Shown piece after piece: positions 45,700 to 57,796 of a stretch of 64,000 bases of DNA (position 1 is its first letter; the number at the start of each line of letters is the position of its first letter). The position numbers and the translations under genes are program-made. This DNA is from Glandiceps talaboti (lineage: Eukaryota > Hemichordata > Enteropneusta > Spengelidae): NCBI RefSeq assembly GCF_964340395.1, contig NC_135554.1, positions 26,047,592 through 26,111,591 of the forward strand. The letters are read 5' to 3'. The notes beneath the pieces are model-generated. The model saw only the letters and a program-made list of their open reading frames with translations, did not search any database and had not been told where the DNA came from.

Positions 45700-45955
45700 A
45701 ACTATCATGGTACGGTATGATGTGGGACACATATACACATTTCTTAAATTTAACGTAACTATGGTATGGTATGATATGGGACATTTATACACATTTCTTA
45801 ACTTTAACATAACTATGGTATGGTATGATATGTGACACGTATTACACATTGCTTAACTTTAACATAACTATGGTATGGTATGATATGTGACACGTATTAC
45901 ACATTTCTTAACTTTAACATAACTATGGTATGGTATGATATGGGACACTAAACAT
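45700..45955. repeat. 54-55-bp minisatellite, about 5 copies
   Basis: The landmark ATGGTATGGTATGATATG lies at 45761, 45815, 45870 and 45925, with a diverged first copy near 45708. It is followed by GACAC, ACACATTTCTTAACTTTAAC and ATAACT. Copies are nearly identical in the right half. Confidence 0.93.
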
Positions 45956-48900
45956 ACTAACTTTGTATCTGTTAGGTAATGTAAAGATGTACAACAAAAT
46001 ACACAGTATCTGGACAATATACCACACACTACCAGTATCATACAATACTTTAATATGTTTCCTTCTTATGACACAGCACGTTCTGAAGATTGGAATAAAG
46101 AAAGGGCTCAGTAATAGCATTCTCTGATCAGCTTACAAAAATTTCTGATATTTGGGATAAACTTAATATGCATGACCAAACTGGATTATCTCTGATGCAC
46201 TTTGGATTATATTCCTGGCATGCAACCTATTCTCTTCTAGTAGGAATTTTCTCTGATAATTTTTTGATTAGGGTTTTCATCACTTTGGTCGGCACCGCAC
46301 CTACATGTCGATCCACTCAAAGGCACTTTCATACCAGTACTACTACTAGTGTTTATGTACTAATAGAGTGCATATAGACGATACGCATTGCTGTCCTGAG
46401 GTAAGCATTTATTCCAAGCTATCATCGTCAGCAGCTTGTAATTCTGCTCAATCCTTAAACTTAACAATGGAAATATGTATATACAAAACATCATACTGTA
46501 ATACATTATATTTACTTTCTTGTTTCCTTTTAATGCATTTCTCTTTTCTTTTGGCGGCATCACATAATTCAAGCAAAGAATACTTCCTTCTGTAACTCAA
46601 CACTTTTCTGACACTGGATTTCACAAATTAGATAGTTTTTAAAAATGTGATGCATTAATAAAATCCATGCAGCATAATTATTTGACAGATTAACAACATG
46701 TATAATGGCTAAATGGAGCCGACCGATCGACTGACGGGTAACATGTTGGGAATTCACTACTAGCTTTCAAATCACATCTCACATTATTAACATCTATCAG
46801 TGCATCTGAAAATTAAAGATGGCCGACCACAGATGCTGTTGAATTTGTTTCCTTGTATCTGCAGGCAAGGAAAGAAAGGGAACAATGAGTTGGCCTTAGG
46901 CAGACTGGTAGTTTAGTGCGTAACTTATCTTAACAGAGTTACTGGTCTCCATTACAATCCCCTGATATACCTAACTTTGATACCCTTCTCTGAGGAATTC
47001 TGTATCTGAAAACCACAAAGAATCAGGTCATAAATTGAGAGATGATGAGATTTTAAACTTTCATGACACTGCACATTAAAGAGGGAGGGGATAGGTTGAT
47101 GGTTGGAGGAAGCAGTAGATGGTTTGAGAGTTGAAAACAAAAGAAATGACATCATGTTGCTCTTAGCCTCAGGAAATCAATTAATTTTAGACTACTTTGT
47201 AAACTGATATTCCTCTCATCATAGGTAAGATGATACTCCCCCTTTGTTCACTGCTATCTCATTTTACATCTTCTGTCTCATCCTGTATAATTCAAAAGGT
47301 AAATTTTGCTGCAGAAATTCTCTGACTTCGTTCCCAAATCTCAATTATTTTTGCTAGGATTATGGAATTGGCATTTGAGAAAATGTTATAATCAACTCAG
47401 AACTTTTCATCATTGATTGTGCCCGAGGGCCATAAATGGAGATAGATGCATTACTCATTCCTTGGGGAGAATTTTAAAACTTGGCAAATGTTACGATGAG
47501 TACACTTTTTAATGTGACGGATCCGTAACATTTTGCTCTGCAATGATCATGGTAAATAAGTTGGAGTCTCACTTTACTTTGAATATAGAATTAGAAAATT
47601 ATGAATTCTAAGTATTATAATGTTGCTTTTCTGTAGGTACACATTTGAAATTACCCATGCTTTACAATTACTAGTATTTTCTGGTTCATTTGTCTATCTT
47701 TCACATATGAATCATATGTCAAAGATATATAGTTCTTTCTGTATGCACCACATTTGTTTTTTCTCTTTCATCGTGGGGTGGGGAGGGGGTTTAAGTTGTT
47801 TTATGCACTTGGAACCCATCAAGAAAGTATTGATACACATGGAAACATAAGAAAAACCTATACTGCTCAGTAAAATCACGCCAAATTACAATTTTTTCAT
47901 ACATACATGCACCCATTTCTAATCATATGCAGTCAACTATAATAAGTAGGTTTAAAGCCTAAGGGTACAGCACCACTGAGGCAATGAGTTTCTGGTAACC
48001 CTTCCAGAAAGATCAACTAACTGTTTGAGACAAGCAGTAACTGCAGATTTGAGACCAGTGTGCATTATCTACCAACTATAGTACTATGATATACACCAAA
48101 ACAAACTAACATCTAAGTATTGCTCCTACACCTAACACAGACTATTGCCTGGGACATAACATAGAGACCATTAATACATCAATTTCTAACACCCTCTATG
48201 ATTGGCTGAGAGCAAGTCACATGGTATTAACTAGTTTTCCATAGTGACCATGAAAAAGAAAAGGTAACCAACTCTGTCATCCTTTGACACTTTTGATACA
48301 AAAATGTAGGAAAAACAGCACCAGACACACAACACAATAATTCACTGCAAAATGTTTCAGAAAGAAACAGTGCTGTAAAATACCTGACAAAAGATAAAAA
48401 GATGTACAAATGAAACAATACAAAATACCAGTACATGCTACATTTACTCCATAGATACAAGAAACAGCATAAAAAATCTAACACTGTACTCAGTATTGAC
48501 CTCGGTAATTATGACAAGACAAACACCCAGGAGAAAGAATCACAGATGGCAACCATAATAACATGGTAAATTAAACTGCTATCACAGGTGCAGACTATGA
48601 TACACTATACAGTGTTGACAAACTTCACACAAAGTGATCTGAATACATGTACAGTCAGCTATACAATACTTAGAATGATTGACATGGTTTTTCACTACAT
48701 GGTGAGATAACACAACAGCTGCTAAGACATACTGCTTTGTTGTAATGACCACAGGCATACATCTCAAATAACCATATCTGTATCTCAATATGTCTCTATT
48801 TCTTCCCTGCTGTACAACATTTGATGAATAGAGCTAGAACATTTATCTCATATGATAGCAGCATCTTGTGATGTTAGCGTCACAATTCTGTACACTTGTT

Positions 48901-49424
48901 ACCCTGAGATTTCTCTAAGAAATGAGTTTACCAAGAGTGATTTATTACAGAGTATAGATTACAAATGTATTTAAAGTGTACACACATGTTCAAATGTTAG
49001 GTTATAAGAAAACACCTGGATGACACGCTTCCTTCCAGGATAAAGATGTTGGACAGGTTGGGACTACTATAACAAATATTATATACTTGCAGTAATGAAT
49101 CATACATGTACATCACTTTACAACTTTATGAATGCATACATCGAGAAACTGATTGGCTCAAATAACTAGAATGGTTTTCTGTACACTATGGGGTAAACCA
49201 TTTGATTTCAGGGGGCTGTTGGAAGATTTGGACCCCACAACAAATTTGTTACATTATTGTTTTTCCAAACTTGTTTTTTGTGTACATACAAATATTCCCC
49301 CTGGTAGAAAGAGGATTAAATATGTAAATCACTATAAAAACCTTTGCTGAAATTCTCTGTGTGAGATTTTCTCGTACAGAAGCATTTACAGGCCACCAAA
49401 GATGATGTACTGACATTAGGAAGT
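45956..49424. other. Long non-coding stretch
   Basis: No gene is supported. The stretch 47160-47520 is more unique in character and contains a CArG box. Around 46905-46965 the plus strand reads TAGTTTAGTGCG and then, 40 bases on, ATTACAATCCCC, faintly like tRNA A and B boxes of an old SINE. All open frames are under 90 codons and have no motif. Confidence 0.45.
47430..47439. promoter_or_regulatory. CArG box (SRF site) candidate
   Basis: CCATAAATGG fits CC(A/T)6GG exactly, the binding pattern of serum response factor. It lies in a unique stretch. A chance match is quite possible in AT-rich DNA (another, CCAAATTTGG, is at 24229). Confidence 0.25.
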
Positions 49425-49640
49425 GACCGATGAAGTTAACTCGGAGGAAGTGTGAGGGGACCAGGAGGAAGGTAAAAGGGGTGAAGAGATGACCTGGAAG
49501 GTGGGAGGAATTTCTAAGAGGTGATCTCGAAGACAGGAAGAGGAATTAAGAGAGGTGACCAGGAAGAAGGGCCAGGAAAAGGGGAGAGAGCTAAGGGATG
49601 GCCTAGAAAAGGGAAAAGCTGAACTATGGCCTAGGGGAAT
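49425..49640 (+). repeat. Polypurine degenerate tandem repeat
   Basis: A strongly purine-rich strand built of words such as GAGGTGACCAGGAAGAAGG and AGGAAGTGTGAGGGGACC, about 30-35 bases apart. It looks like an eroded minisatellite. Long polypurine tracts can form triplex DNA. The S/P-rich minus frame of 85 codons is a by-product. Confidence 0.7.
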
Positions 49641-50324
49641 TACATATATGTACCATGAAGTCATATTACTCAACTGTATACATTATTATTAAGTCATATT
49701 CCTATTTATCAACACATATCTACCAACTATCAATAACTAAGTTGTGAACTCATATCCCTACAGACACATTGATGTAAACTTATAATGACTTCAGGCTATA
49801 TTATACATTTATATATAAAATTATTGAGGATTTCATGGTATGGAATTAGCTCAGATATGCTGAGCATAAGTCCATCGATGCTATTTTGGGATTTGGGGTT
49901 ACAGTCATCAAAATGCGTATGTTTTCTTAACACAGAGTTATAAGTTTAGTCAAGAAATAATCTCAGAAGACAAATGAAGAATGGTCTTATTTCATGCACA
50001 TATATTTATATGATCAAATGTTTTATTACACTGTATTTATCATAAAAATACAGTAAAGTTCCAATATAGATTAATGCATATAATTTTTAATACCATGACG
50101 TTAATATGCATGCAGGTAGTTTTAACTGTGTATAAGATATATGTAATTGCCCTACATGTTAATGATTCTATACCTATACAGCTAGGATATACAGGATTCA
50201 ATCTGAATCAGCTCCTTCTGGCTACTTGCTACAAATTCTTGACAGAAGATTTCTGTCCTTAAAGGCCAAGTTCAGATTAAAACTTAGGTTTGAAACACAG
50301 TTGTCTGGCAGAGTTATAGAAGAC
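49641..50324. other. AT-rich non-coding stretch
   Basis: Nothing recognised except a TTAAAGGCCAAGTTCAG start at 50259 that resembles the ends of the dispersed repeat at 25275 and 32087. Confidence 0.45.
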
Positions 50325-50478
50325 TGTCCAGAACATAAGAATCATCCTTCTGTCCAGAACATAACAATCATCCTTCTGTCCAGAACATAACAATTATCCT
50401 TCTGTCCAGAACATAACAATCATCCTTCTGTCCAGAACATAAGAGTCATCCTTCTGTCCAGAACATAAGAATCATCCT
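50325..50478. repeat. 26-bp minisatellite, 6 copies
   Basis: The unit TGTCCAGAACATAACAATCA + TCCTTC starts at 50325, 50351, 50377, 50403, 50429 and 50455. Copies differ at one or two positions. The end is sharp at ATCATCCT. Confidence 0.96.
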
Positions 50479-50989
50479 ATGAACTGCTTAATCCTTGACT
50501 CCATGGATAAGATAACATTACTATGAGAACCTGGGATTGAAACTGGTCTTTGATACATTGTAAATAAAGCTGCCCCTACCCCAACTCCACCTCAACATCA
50601 TCTGTACCCTTTACCCATGCAAATCATGTCACTTGTCATAATGAAGGGGGCTGCAATGTATACAAATGTACATATATATATATATACACATGTTATATAC
50701 ATACAAATTGTACACGTGTATCCTCTATTCATATTTGCTGTGGACTTGTACAGCTACATTGTATCAATGTCAAATTCCCATCAGCCATTTGACACCGACA
50801 CTAACACACACCTTCCTGTCTATTTGTTGCATGAATGGGAAAATTTAACTTTAATACCTAGAGTTGCGAAGACATGTTTAATCTTACTATTTATTCTGTG
50901 TCTACTCCAGTGATGTTACACACATTTCAGTTTGTCTTATTAGTATATATCACCCTCTTAAAAGGTGAAACAACAAAAGTTGAAAGATC
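50479..50989. other. Non-coding stretch with a TA/CA-rich tract
   Basis: A short ATATATATATATACACATG tract near 50672-50690 is the only repeat. A 98-codon plus frame at 50617-50913 has no recognisable domain. Confidence 0.45.
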
Positions 50990-51500
50990 GGAACATCACG
51001 GTACGATTTCCTCACAAATTGATCCTTATACTCATCCCAGTGAATTAATAACATTGTCTGACCCCCATGGGATAATAGGCAATACTTAATAATAGTGATC
51101 TCAGCTTTAGATTATTGATACCGGAGTTAGCCGAGAAGCAAGCATATTGATCCACGGAACAGTTGACTCATCCTCTATTGAATTCAGCTGTCAATATATA
51201 CAACTTTTCCTTCATTTAATAAAGCTCCCCCTCATTCTCTAATGTGAGATTAGCTTGATTACTCCAAATCCGACACACGGAATCCAATCAATTCCTCCTA
51301 CTTATCTTCCCGCCAATTCACCACGGCAACGACGTGAATAGTTCTCTACTCACTCTAATGGCATTAGTTTTCTTGAGATGTTTACGCCTAACATCAAGAA
51401 AGTGTTCAGCTAACTATTGAGACTTACTTACAAGCCTTGATAAATAGTGCAATCCTGCATCAAGACTGATCAGTTCACTACGTGTACTAACACTAAACAT
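50990..51500. other. Unique block, candidate regulatory element
   Basis: Non-repetitive sequence with many sites of developmental factors close together: GTGAATTAATAAC, GATTAGCTTGATTAC, CAGCTGTCAAT (51185, E-box joined to TALE-type site), TGTTTAC (51379, forkhead type) and CCTTGATAAA. No open frame of interest. It resembles animal enhancers in texture, but this is inference from motifs only. Confidence 0.3.
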
Positions 51501-51649
51501 CAATGATAAATCACATTGGTGTACCCGTAATTCTTATTAAACATTTACTGACAGTTCATTTACAGTCTGGCGTGGAAACAACACAATCTATTTACCTCTA
51601 TATATCTGATATATCAATTAATCCTGGACAGAAAACGGTGAGAGTCTCA

Positions 51650-51790
51650 TTTACTTGTACAGAGATAGATCTAAGAAGTACGCGTGTAAAACCTGGCATG
51701 CATTTTTTGTCCATTCTATCATGTACAGAGATAGATCTAAAAGTACACATGTAAGATCTCACATACATCTTTGTCCACTCTAACAGCATA
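51650..51790. repeat. 66-bp direct duplication
   Basis: TGTACAGAGATAGATCTAA and then AAGTAC(G/A)C(G/A)TGTAA and TTTGTCCA(T/C)TCTA occur from 51656 and again from 51722. Confidence 0.85.
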
Positions 51791-51867
51791 TCACGTACAG
51801 TATGCTGTTCCCAAAAAAGAAACATATGCACTGCATGAATATTGATATGTCAGGTACTGTACAGTAT

Positions 51868-51993
51868 GGTATTGTATTGTATTGTATTGAATTGAAAAGT
51901 AACTTGTAGGTATGTTTCACTAATTATGGTGTAGTGTGGTACAGCAGTACACTGTAAAGTAAGGTATGGTGCAGTATGGTACAGTAGTACACT
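51868..51993. repeat. GTATT array and 40-bp duplication
   Basis: A short (GTATT)n run at about 51868-51890 is followed by two copies, 40 bases apart (51925 and 51965), of TATGGTG(T/C)AGT(G/A)TGGTACAG and AGTACACT. Confidence 0.8.
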
Positions 51994-52080
51994 AAGCTTT
52001 TCACTATTCTAAATTATCAATGTTATTTGAGACAGTAAACATATTCTACAAAAATTTAACTTTTTGACAGTACTACTCTC

Positions 52081-52081
<1 letters not shown>

Positions 52082-52122
<41 letters not shown>

Positions 52123-52206
52123 GCGTGTGTGTATGTGTGTGTATGTATGTGTATGTGTATGTGTATGTGTATGTATGTGTGTGTATGTGTGTATGTATGT
52201 GTGTGT

Positions 52207-52255
<49 letters not shown>
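52082..52255. repeat. GT dinucleotide microsatellite
   Basis: Long (GT)n with GTGC and GTAT interruptions. The C-V-C-V and H-T-H-T frames on the two strands are artefacts. Confidence 0.98.
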
Positions 52256-52258
<3 letters not shown>

Positions 52259-55200
52259 ACATCATACATGTATATGTATGTGTGTTTAATTCCTTTCGTT
52301 TTAATGTCAGCCATAATCTTTAAACATTGCAACAAACACCACAATAAATAAAAATTTCATGAACTTTTAAAACTTTTAGTGTCATATTAGGCAGGCAGAA
52401 TGGTAGATTGACAGTGGGGAGGATGAAGGAGGTTCACAACAAGGGGTGCAAAGTAAAGTTAAAGTAGCAGAATTGAAACCTTACTTCTAAAATCGATGAA
52501 TTTCAAGGTGTTTCCTTAGTATATGTCAAAATCTGAGATGGTCTCTAGTTCTTTGGTGACTTTATGCTATACAAATTACAAGGAGTGAACACAGTGTTGA
52601 AACATACACATCCAGCTAAGTTATCATGAAAAATATGAATAGCAGATCAGCACAGTAGTGACAAGGTGAGAGTACTTTAGATTACTCACTAATTCAACAC
52701 ATTTTCAGGAACTTTATATATACTGGTAGTTTTCCTTCAAGGCTACCGCTGTATTTCAATCTCCTAAACACAGCTTTTATAGGAAATAATACAACGCTGT
52801 ATTACAATTATGAAATATTACTTGTACAATGTATATGATAACTGTTTTCATTGTACAAAGATACCACACAATCACAAAGCCAGCCATTACATCATTAACA
52901 GAGCTGGTGGTGGTAATCATTAAAGTATTATTGAAAAGGTCTCAATGCTATATACTATGGATGTTGTATGTTCTGAATAAGAATTTCACAACTTCTTTGT
53001 GGTTATACAGGAAGTGATCAGTAATTAATCTGTTGAGTTTCACCAAATTGTTCAATGTAGCTAACACTTGTATTTTAACGAGAGAGTGTTTGAATGCAAG
53101 TCAGGATATAGTGGAATACCCATTGTGTAATGATACTCTAATACTAGTCATTAAAACTTGTCGGCAACTTAAAGAGTTCGGAGAGAAAAAAAAGAATTAT
53201 GTATGATTACCCCGATTTCCAAATGTATGAAAAAGAATAATTGGTTGTAGCCATGGTAGACTAGGCCTTGTTATAAATCCGATCCTTTCAATTATGTCCG
53301 AATTGTACGAATTGCTAAAAAAAGTAGAATTGTACAAATTGTGAGAAAATACAGTTTTGTGTGACATGGTTAGTTGAGAAGTGATAATCACTATTATGCT
53401 CTAATAACAGATATTTGTATCTTTCCCACTCTCTCATTATGAACCTTCCCTATATCTTTCTCCGTCATTAGAATCCTTCTCTGTATCTTTACGTCATTAG
53501 AATGATAGTTATTTTTTTCTCTGTGGTGTCAACAGCATTGCTACAAAGAAAAAAGCAACTACTTGAGAAAGTATGTGTATACAACTGTACATGTAGCTGC
53601 TTTCCAAGATCTAATCGAGTAGCAGTCACATACAGAATACAAGTACGTCTAAATATCAAGTATTTAAAGTAAGGTTATAAGAAAATGTGGAAATTGGTTC
53701 AGAAAAAAAATGATATCGTTTCATTTCAATGTCTACAAATAAATGTTCATATCCCACAGGGCATTTATAGAATTCTCTTGATCACACTCAAACTACAGTT
53801 TTCAATAACATATGCCTCAAAAAGTCCTACTTTTTGTCAAGTACATCTTCTTTGGTTGCACTTAGGCCGAAAAAGAAAACCTGCTCGACTCTTGTCCCTA
53901 CACACATTGTTATACGGCCACTTCAGGCATTTCTAACGCCACACGTCATCTTGGACAAGTACAAAGCGGCATCTTTTACAGTAGTTCTGGCGGCATTTCA
54001 TACAGCACAGAGTGGAGACAAAAAACAGCTGTTCGTAGACAGAGACGAATCATGTACCAGGATTACGTGGATAAGCTAAACTATGTTGAGATGTCTTAAG
54101 CATCTTTTTCATCCATTAGTTTGGGAATTCCACTTTCAAATCAAAATCGAGTGAATCCAACATCAGTAATCACCTTCTCAACACAGCTTAGTCAAACTGC
54201 ATTATATTTCATTTTGTAACGTCTACATGGCAATGTCAGACATATTCTTTATTTATCCAACAAATCAGTCATCACTATACAATATCAAAATATGGAAATA
54301 TATCTAACTGACATTCCTCAGAATATGACAAAAAGTTCATATCTACATGTAGTGTCACATGTAGTCATTTCTTTGCACAAAGGTAAATAATAAGTACAAG
54401 AAATTTGAGATCATACTTCATAGAACTAATGAGTAAAACTATTCAGAAGATAATTATAAAATTAATAAAAGGCGACAGTTTATCATAACATAACAGAATT
54501 TTCAAGTTATTCTTGATAAGTACTAATATTCAAATGGTTGTCTCTCAAAAATGTTGTGAGATCTTTTTTCATTCGGTAGCTTTCCTCTTGTTTTAGACTG
54601 ACAGGCTTTAATATTGTATAAAATTGACATGGTGGGTCTATCAGTTTTTCATTTTCCCAAGTACAAGATACTATTAGAGTCAAAGAAAGGATTCACATTT
54701 GGTTTCAGGCCTTAGTTACTTTTCTGACAAGGAAAAATGATCAATTCTAGTTTTAAATTAGAATTTACTGGTTTTTGATAGATTCTGTCCTTCTGGGAAA
54801 ACAATTTCAATTGTCTGTTTGCACGTACATAGAACAAAGACTACTTTTCTGAAATTAAAGAAATTTTCAAGAATCATCCCCTACGTGTTTGGGGACAATG
54901 AATCATACTGTCAAATACATGTATAACTTGTGTTTTCAGTCAAGAACAGTTCACAACAAAATGTAACAAACTCAACACAGAACTTTGTGCTGGAACAAAA
55001 AAACTACTTCAAAATAGACACTAGAGTACTTAAACAGCAGATCTATGTGTTTGGAGACTATTAAATATATCTTTGTTGGCAATGACAGTGTCTGCAAAAT
55101 CACACAACAAAATTCATTTTACATTTTGCAGCTTTTGTGACACAACATGCAACAGTCAACATCAAGAGGATCGATAACTTAGGACCGTGATTCACTTTGT

Positions 55201-55454
55201 ATAATTCTACAAATTCACCATTATCCCGGATTTCCTAAATGTCAAATGTTTGTCATTTTCATATAGTTGATACAAGAAAATGTACTAGAGATTTGTCATG
55301 TCATTGTGGTCACAATGCTATCATTTCTCAGTAGTTATCTTACAATATAAATACAACAAACAAGGCAAATGGCATCACTATTTGAAATACAAATACTGAC
55401 TTCTATGAGCTATTAAACTGAGATTACACCAAATCACAAACACTGTGACACTAC
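52256..55454. other. Long non-coding stretch
   Basis: Mostly AT-rich unique DNA. The part 53820-54080 is less AT-rich and open in two plus frames for about 80 codons each (53685-53936 and 53834-54079). Neither translation shows a motif. A donor or acceptor pair that would make one of them an exon is not evident. A conserved non-coding block is as likely. Confidence 0.45.
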
Positions 55455-55722
55455 CAAAATCAGGCCAAATCATCACCCAGGTTATACACTGCTGAGATCA
55501 GGCCCAATCACTATGGAAACACACTGAGATCAGGCCCAATCACCATGGAAACACACTGAGATCAGGCCCAATCGCCTTGGAAACACACAACTAAGATCAG
55601 GCCCAATCACCAAAGAAATACATTGTTAAGATCAAACCCAATCACTTAGGACATACACAACTAAGATTCCGTACAAACACCAAGAAACCACACTGCTAAG
55701 ATCAGACCCAATCGCCAAGGAA
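55455..55722. repeat. 32-bp minisatellite, about 7 copies
   Basis: The unit is like ACTGAGATCAGGCCCAATCA + CCATGGAAACAC. GGCCCAATC lies at 55501, 55533 and 55565, then at wider spacing as copies gain a CAACTAAG-type start. Right-hand copies are more diverged. Confidence 0.9.
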
Positions 55723-56441
55723 GTTAGCACACCTATTTGACTTTCCTTTAACCCATTTTGACTTGAGATTCCTAATCTATATTATAGTAAACCCACCTAA
55801 AACACCATCCTAGTCTTTTCCAGGAGCATGGGGCCTGGGTCGACCCAGGTAAATTGAAAGTAACAACTAACATCAAAGTAAAGTATAGTATAGTAGAACT
55901 GATTGATAGTGGCCATCAATTTTTTTTTTCTTTTTAAAAAAATCTTGCAAATTACAGAACATATTGAGTTAAATGTCATCATATAAATTATATTATATTC
56001 ATAATAACAAAAATACAATGTAAGTTGTATTTCATCTCTCAATGAAATTAAATTTACTCCTACTTTCCTTGTAGACTCACTGGTTAATAATTTTTAATAC
56101 TATGCATAAATATTTTGACATTCCACAGCATATAAAAATACTAAGGATTACAGTTATTACGGTGAAAGTATATAAAATATATATATGGTAAAATAATTCA
56201 GTGTTTAGTACTAACTGTTGGCAGTACACTAACTCCTATGCCTTGTGGCTATCTGTCATCATTGCTACAGTTGATGCAGTAATTATAGTAAGCTTAGCCA
56301 ACATCACATTCTGTCTGGCAGTGGTTTCATTTCCTTCCATACTAGCTGTGTGTATTTATAGCATTCATTCAGAGTTGTTGTCACGAAAGCTTATCTGGCC
56401 TAAATTTGGTCAAATTCAGTAAATGTCGCATCTATACTGAC
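55723..56441. other. AT-rich non-coding stretch with a perfect palindrome
   Basis: CCTGGGTCGACCCAGG at 55834-55849 is a perfect 16-bp palindrome and is G+C-rich against its surroundings. The rest is AT-rich unique DNA without exons. Confidence 0.55.
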
Positions 56442-57796
56442 TCATCTGGTACCATCAACACCTGACAACCATATATACTCATGATCATGTATCCATCTGG
56501 TACCATCAAAACCTGACAACCATGTGTACCTATCATGTATCCATCTGGCACCATAAACACCAGACAACCATGTGTACCTATCATGTACCCATCTGGTACC
56601 ATCAACACCACACAACCATGTGTACCCATCATGTACCTATCTGGTACCATCAACACCTGACAACCATGTGTACCCATCATGTACCCATCTGGTACCATCA
56701 ACACCTGACAACCATGTGTACCCATCATGTACCTATCTGGTACCATCAACACCTGACAACCATGTGTACCCATCATGTACCCATCTGGTACCATCAACAC
56801 CTGACAACCATGTGTACCTATCATGTACCCATCTGGTACTATCAACACCAGACAATCATGTGTACCCATCATATACCCATCTGGTACCATCAACACCAGA
56901 CAACCATGTGTACCCATCATGTACCCATCTGGTACCATCAACAGCTGACAACCATGTGTACCTATCATGTATCCATCTGGTACCATCAACACCAGACAAC
57001 CATGTGTACCCATCATGTATCCATCTGGTACCATCAACAGCTGACAACCATGTATACCTATCATGTACCCATCTGGTACCATCAACAGCTGACAACCATG
57101 TGTACCTATCATGTATCCATCTGGTACCATCAACACCTGAAAACCATGTATACCTATCATGTACCCATCTGGTACCATCAACACCAGACAACCATGTGTA
57201 CCCATCATGTACCCATCTGGTACCATCAACACCTGACAACCATGTGTACCTATCATGTACCCATCTGGTACCATCAACACCAGACAACCATGTGTACCCA
57301 TCATGTACCCATCTGGTACCATCAACACCTGACAACCATGTGTACCCATCATGTATCCATCTGGTACATCAACACCTGAAAACCATGTGTACCTATCATG
57401 TACCCATCTGGTACCATCAACACCACACAACCATGTGTACCCATCATGTACCTATCTGGTACCATCAACAGCTGACAACCATGTATACCTATCATGTACC
57501 CATCTGGTACCATCAACACCTGAAAACCATGTGTACCTATCATGTATCCATCTGGTACCATCAACACCTGAAAACCATGTATACCTATCATGTACCTATC
57601 TGGTACCATCAACAGCTGACAACCATGTGTACCTATCATGTATCCATCTGGTACCATCAACACCTGAAAACCATGTATACCTATCTGGTACCCATCTGGT
57701 ACCATCAACACCAGACAACCATGTGTACCTATCATGTACCTATCTGGTACCATCAACAGCTGACAACCATGTGTACCTATCATGTATCCATCTGGG
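56442..57796. repeat. 48-bp minisatellite, about 28 copies, open in several frames
   Basis: The unit is ACCATCAACACC(T/A)GACAACC + ATGTGTACC(T/C)ATCATG + TA(C/T)C(C/T)ATCTGGT. Because 48 is a multiple of three and the unit lacks stops in several frames, long frames run through: 425 codons (56572-57849, plus), 285 codons (plus) and 332 codons (minus). The plus frame repeats the 16-residue unit NHVYPSCTHLVPSTPD. One single-base deletion (GGTACATCAAC at about 57363) shifts the frame without closing it. Variation is spread over all codon positions, and no start or splice context is evident, so I call this non-coding. Confidence 0.93.

Noticed and set aside
46900-46970. tRNA-like head of a SINE on the plus strand
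   Set aside because: The A-box-like word is fair but the B-box-like word is too degenerate. No cloverleaf can be formed.
53834-54079. 81-codon frame as a possible exon
   Set aside because: The composition is protein-like, but an overlapping frame is also open, and no convincing acceptor/donor pair or homology is visible.
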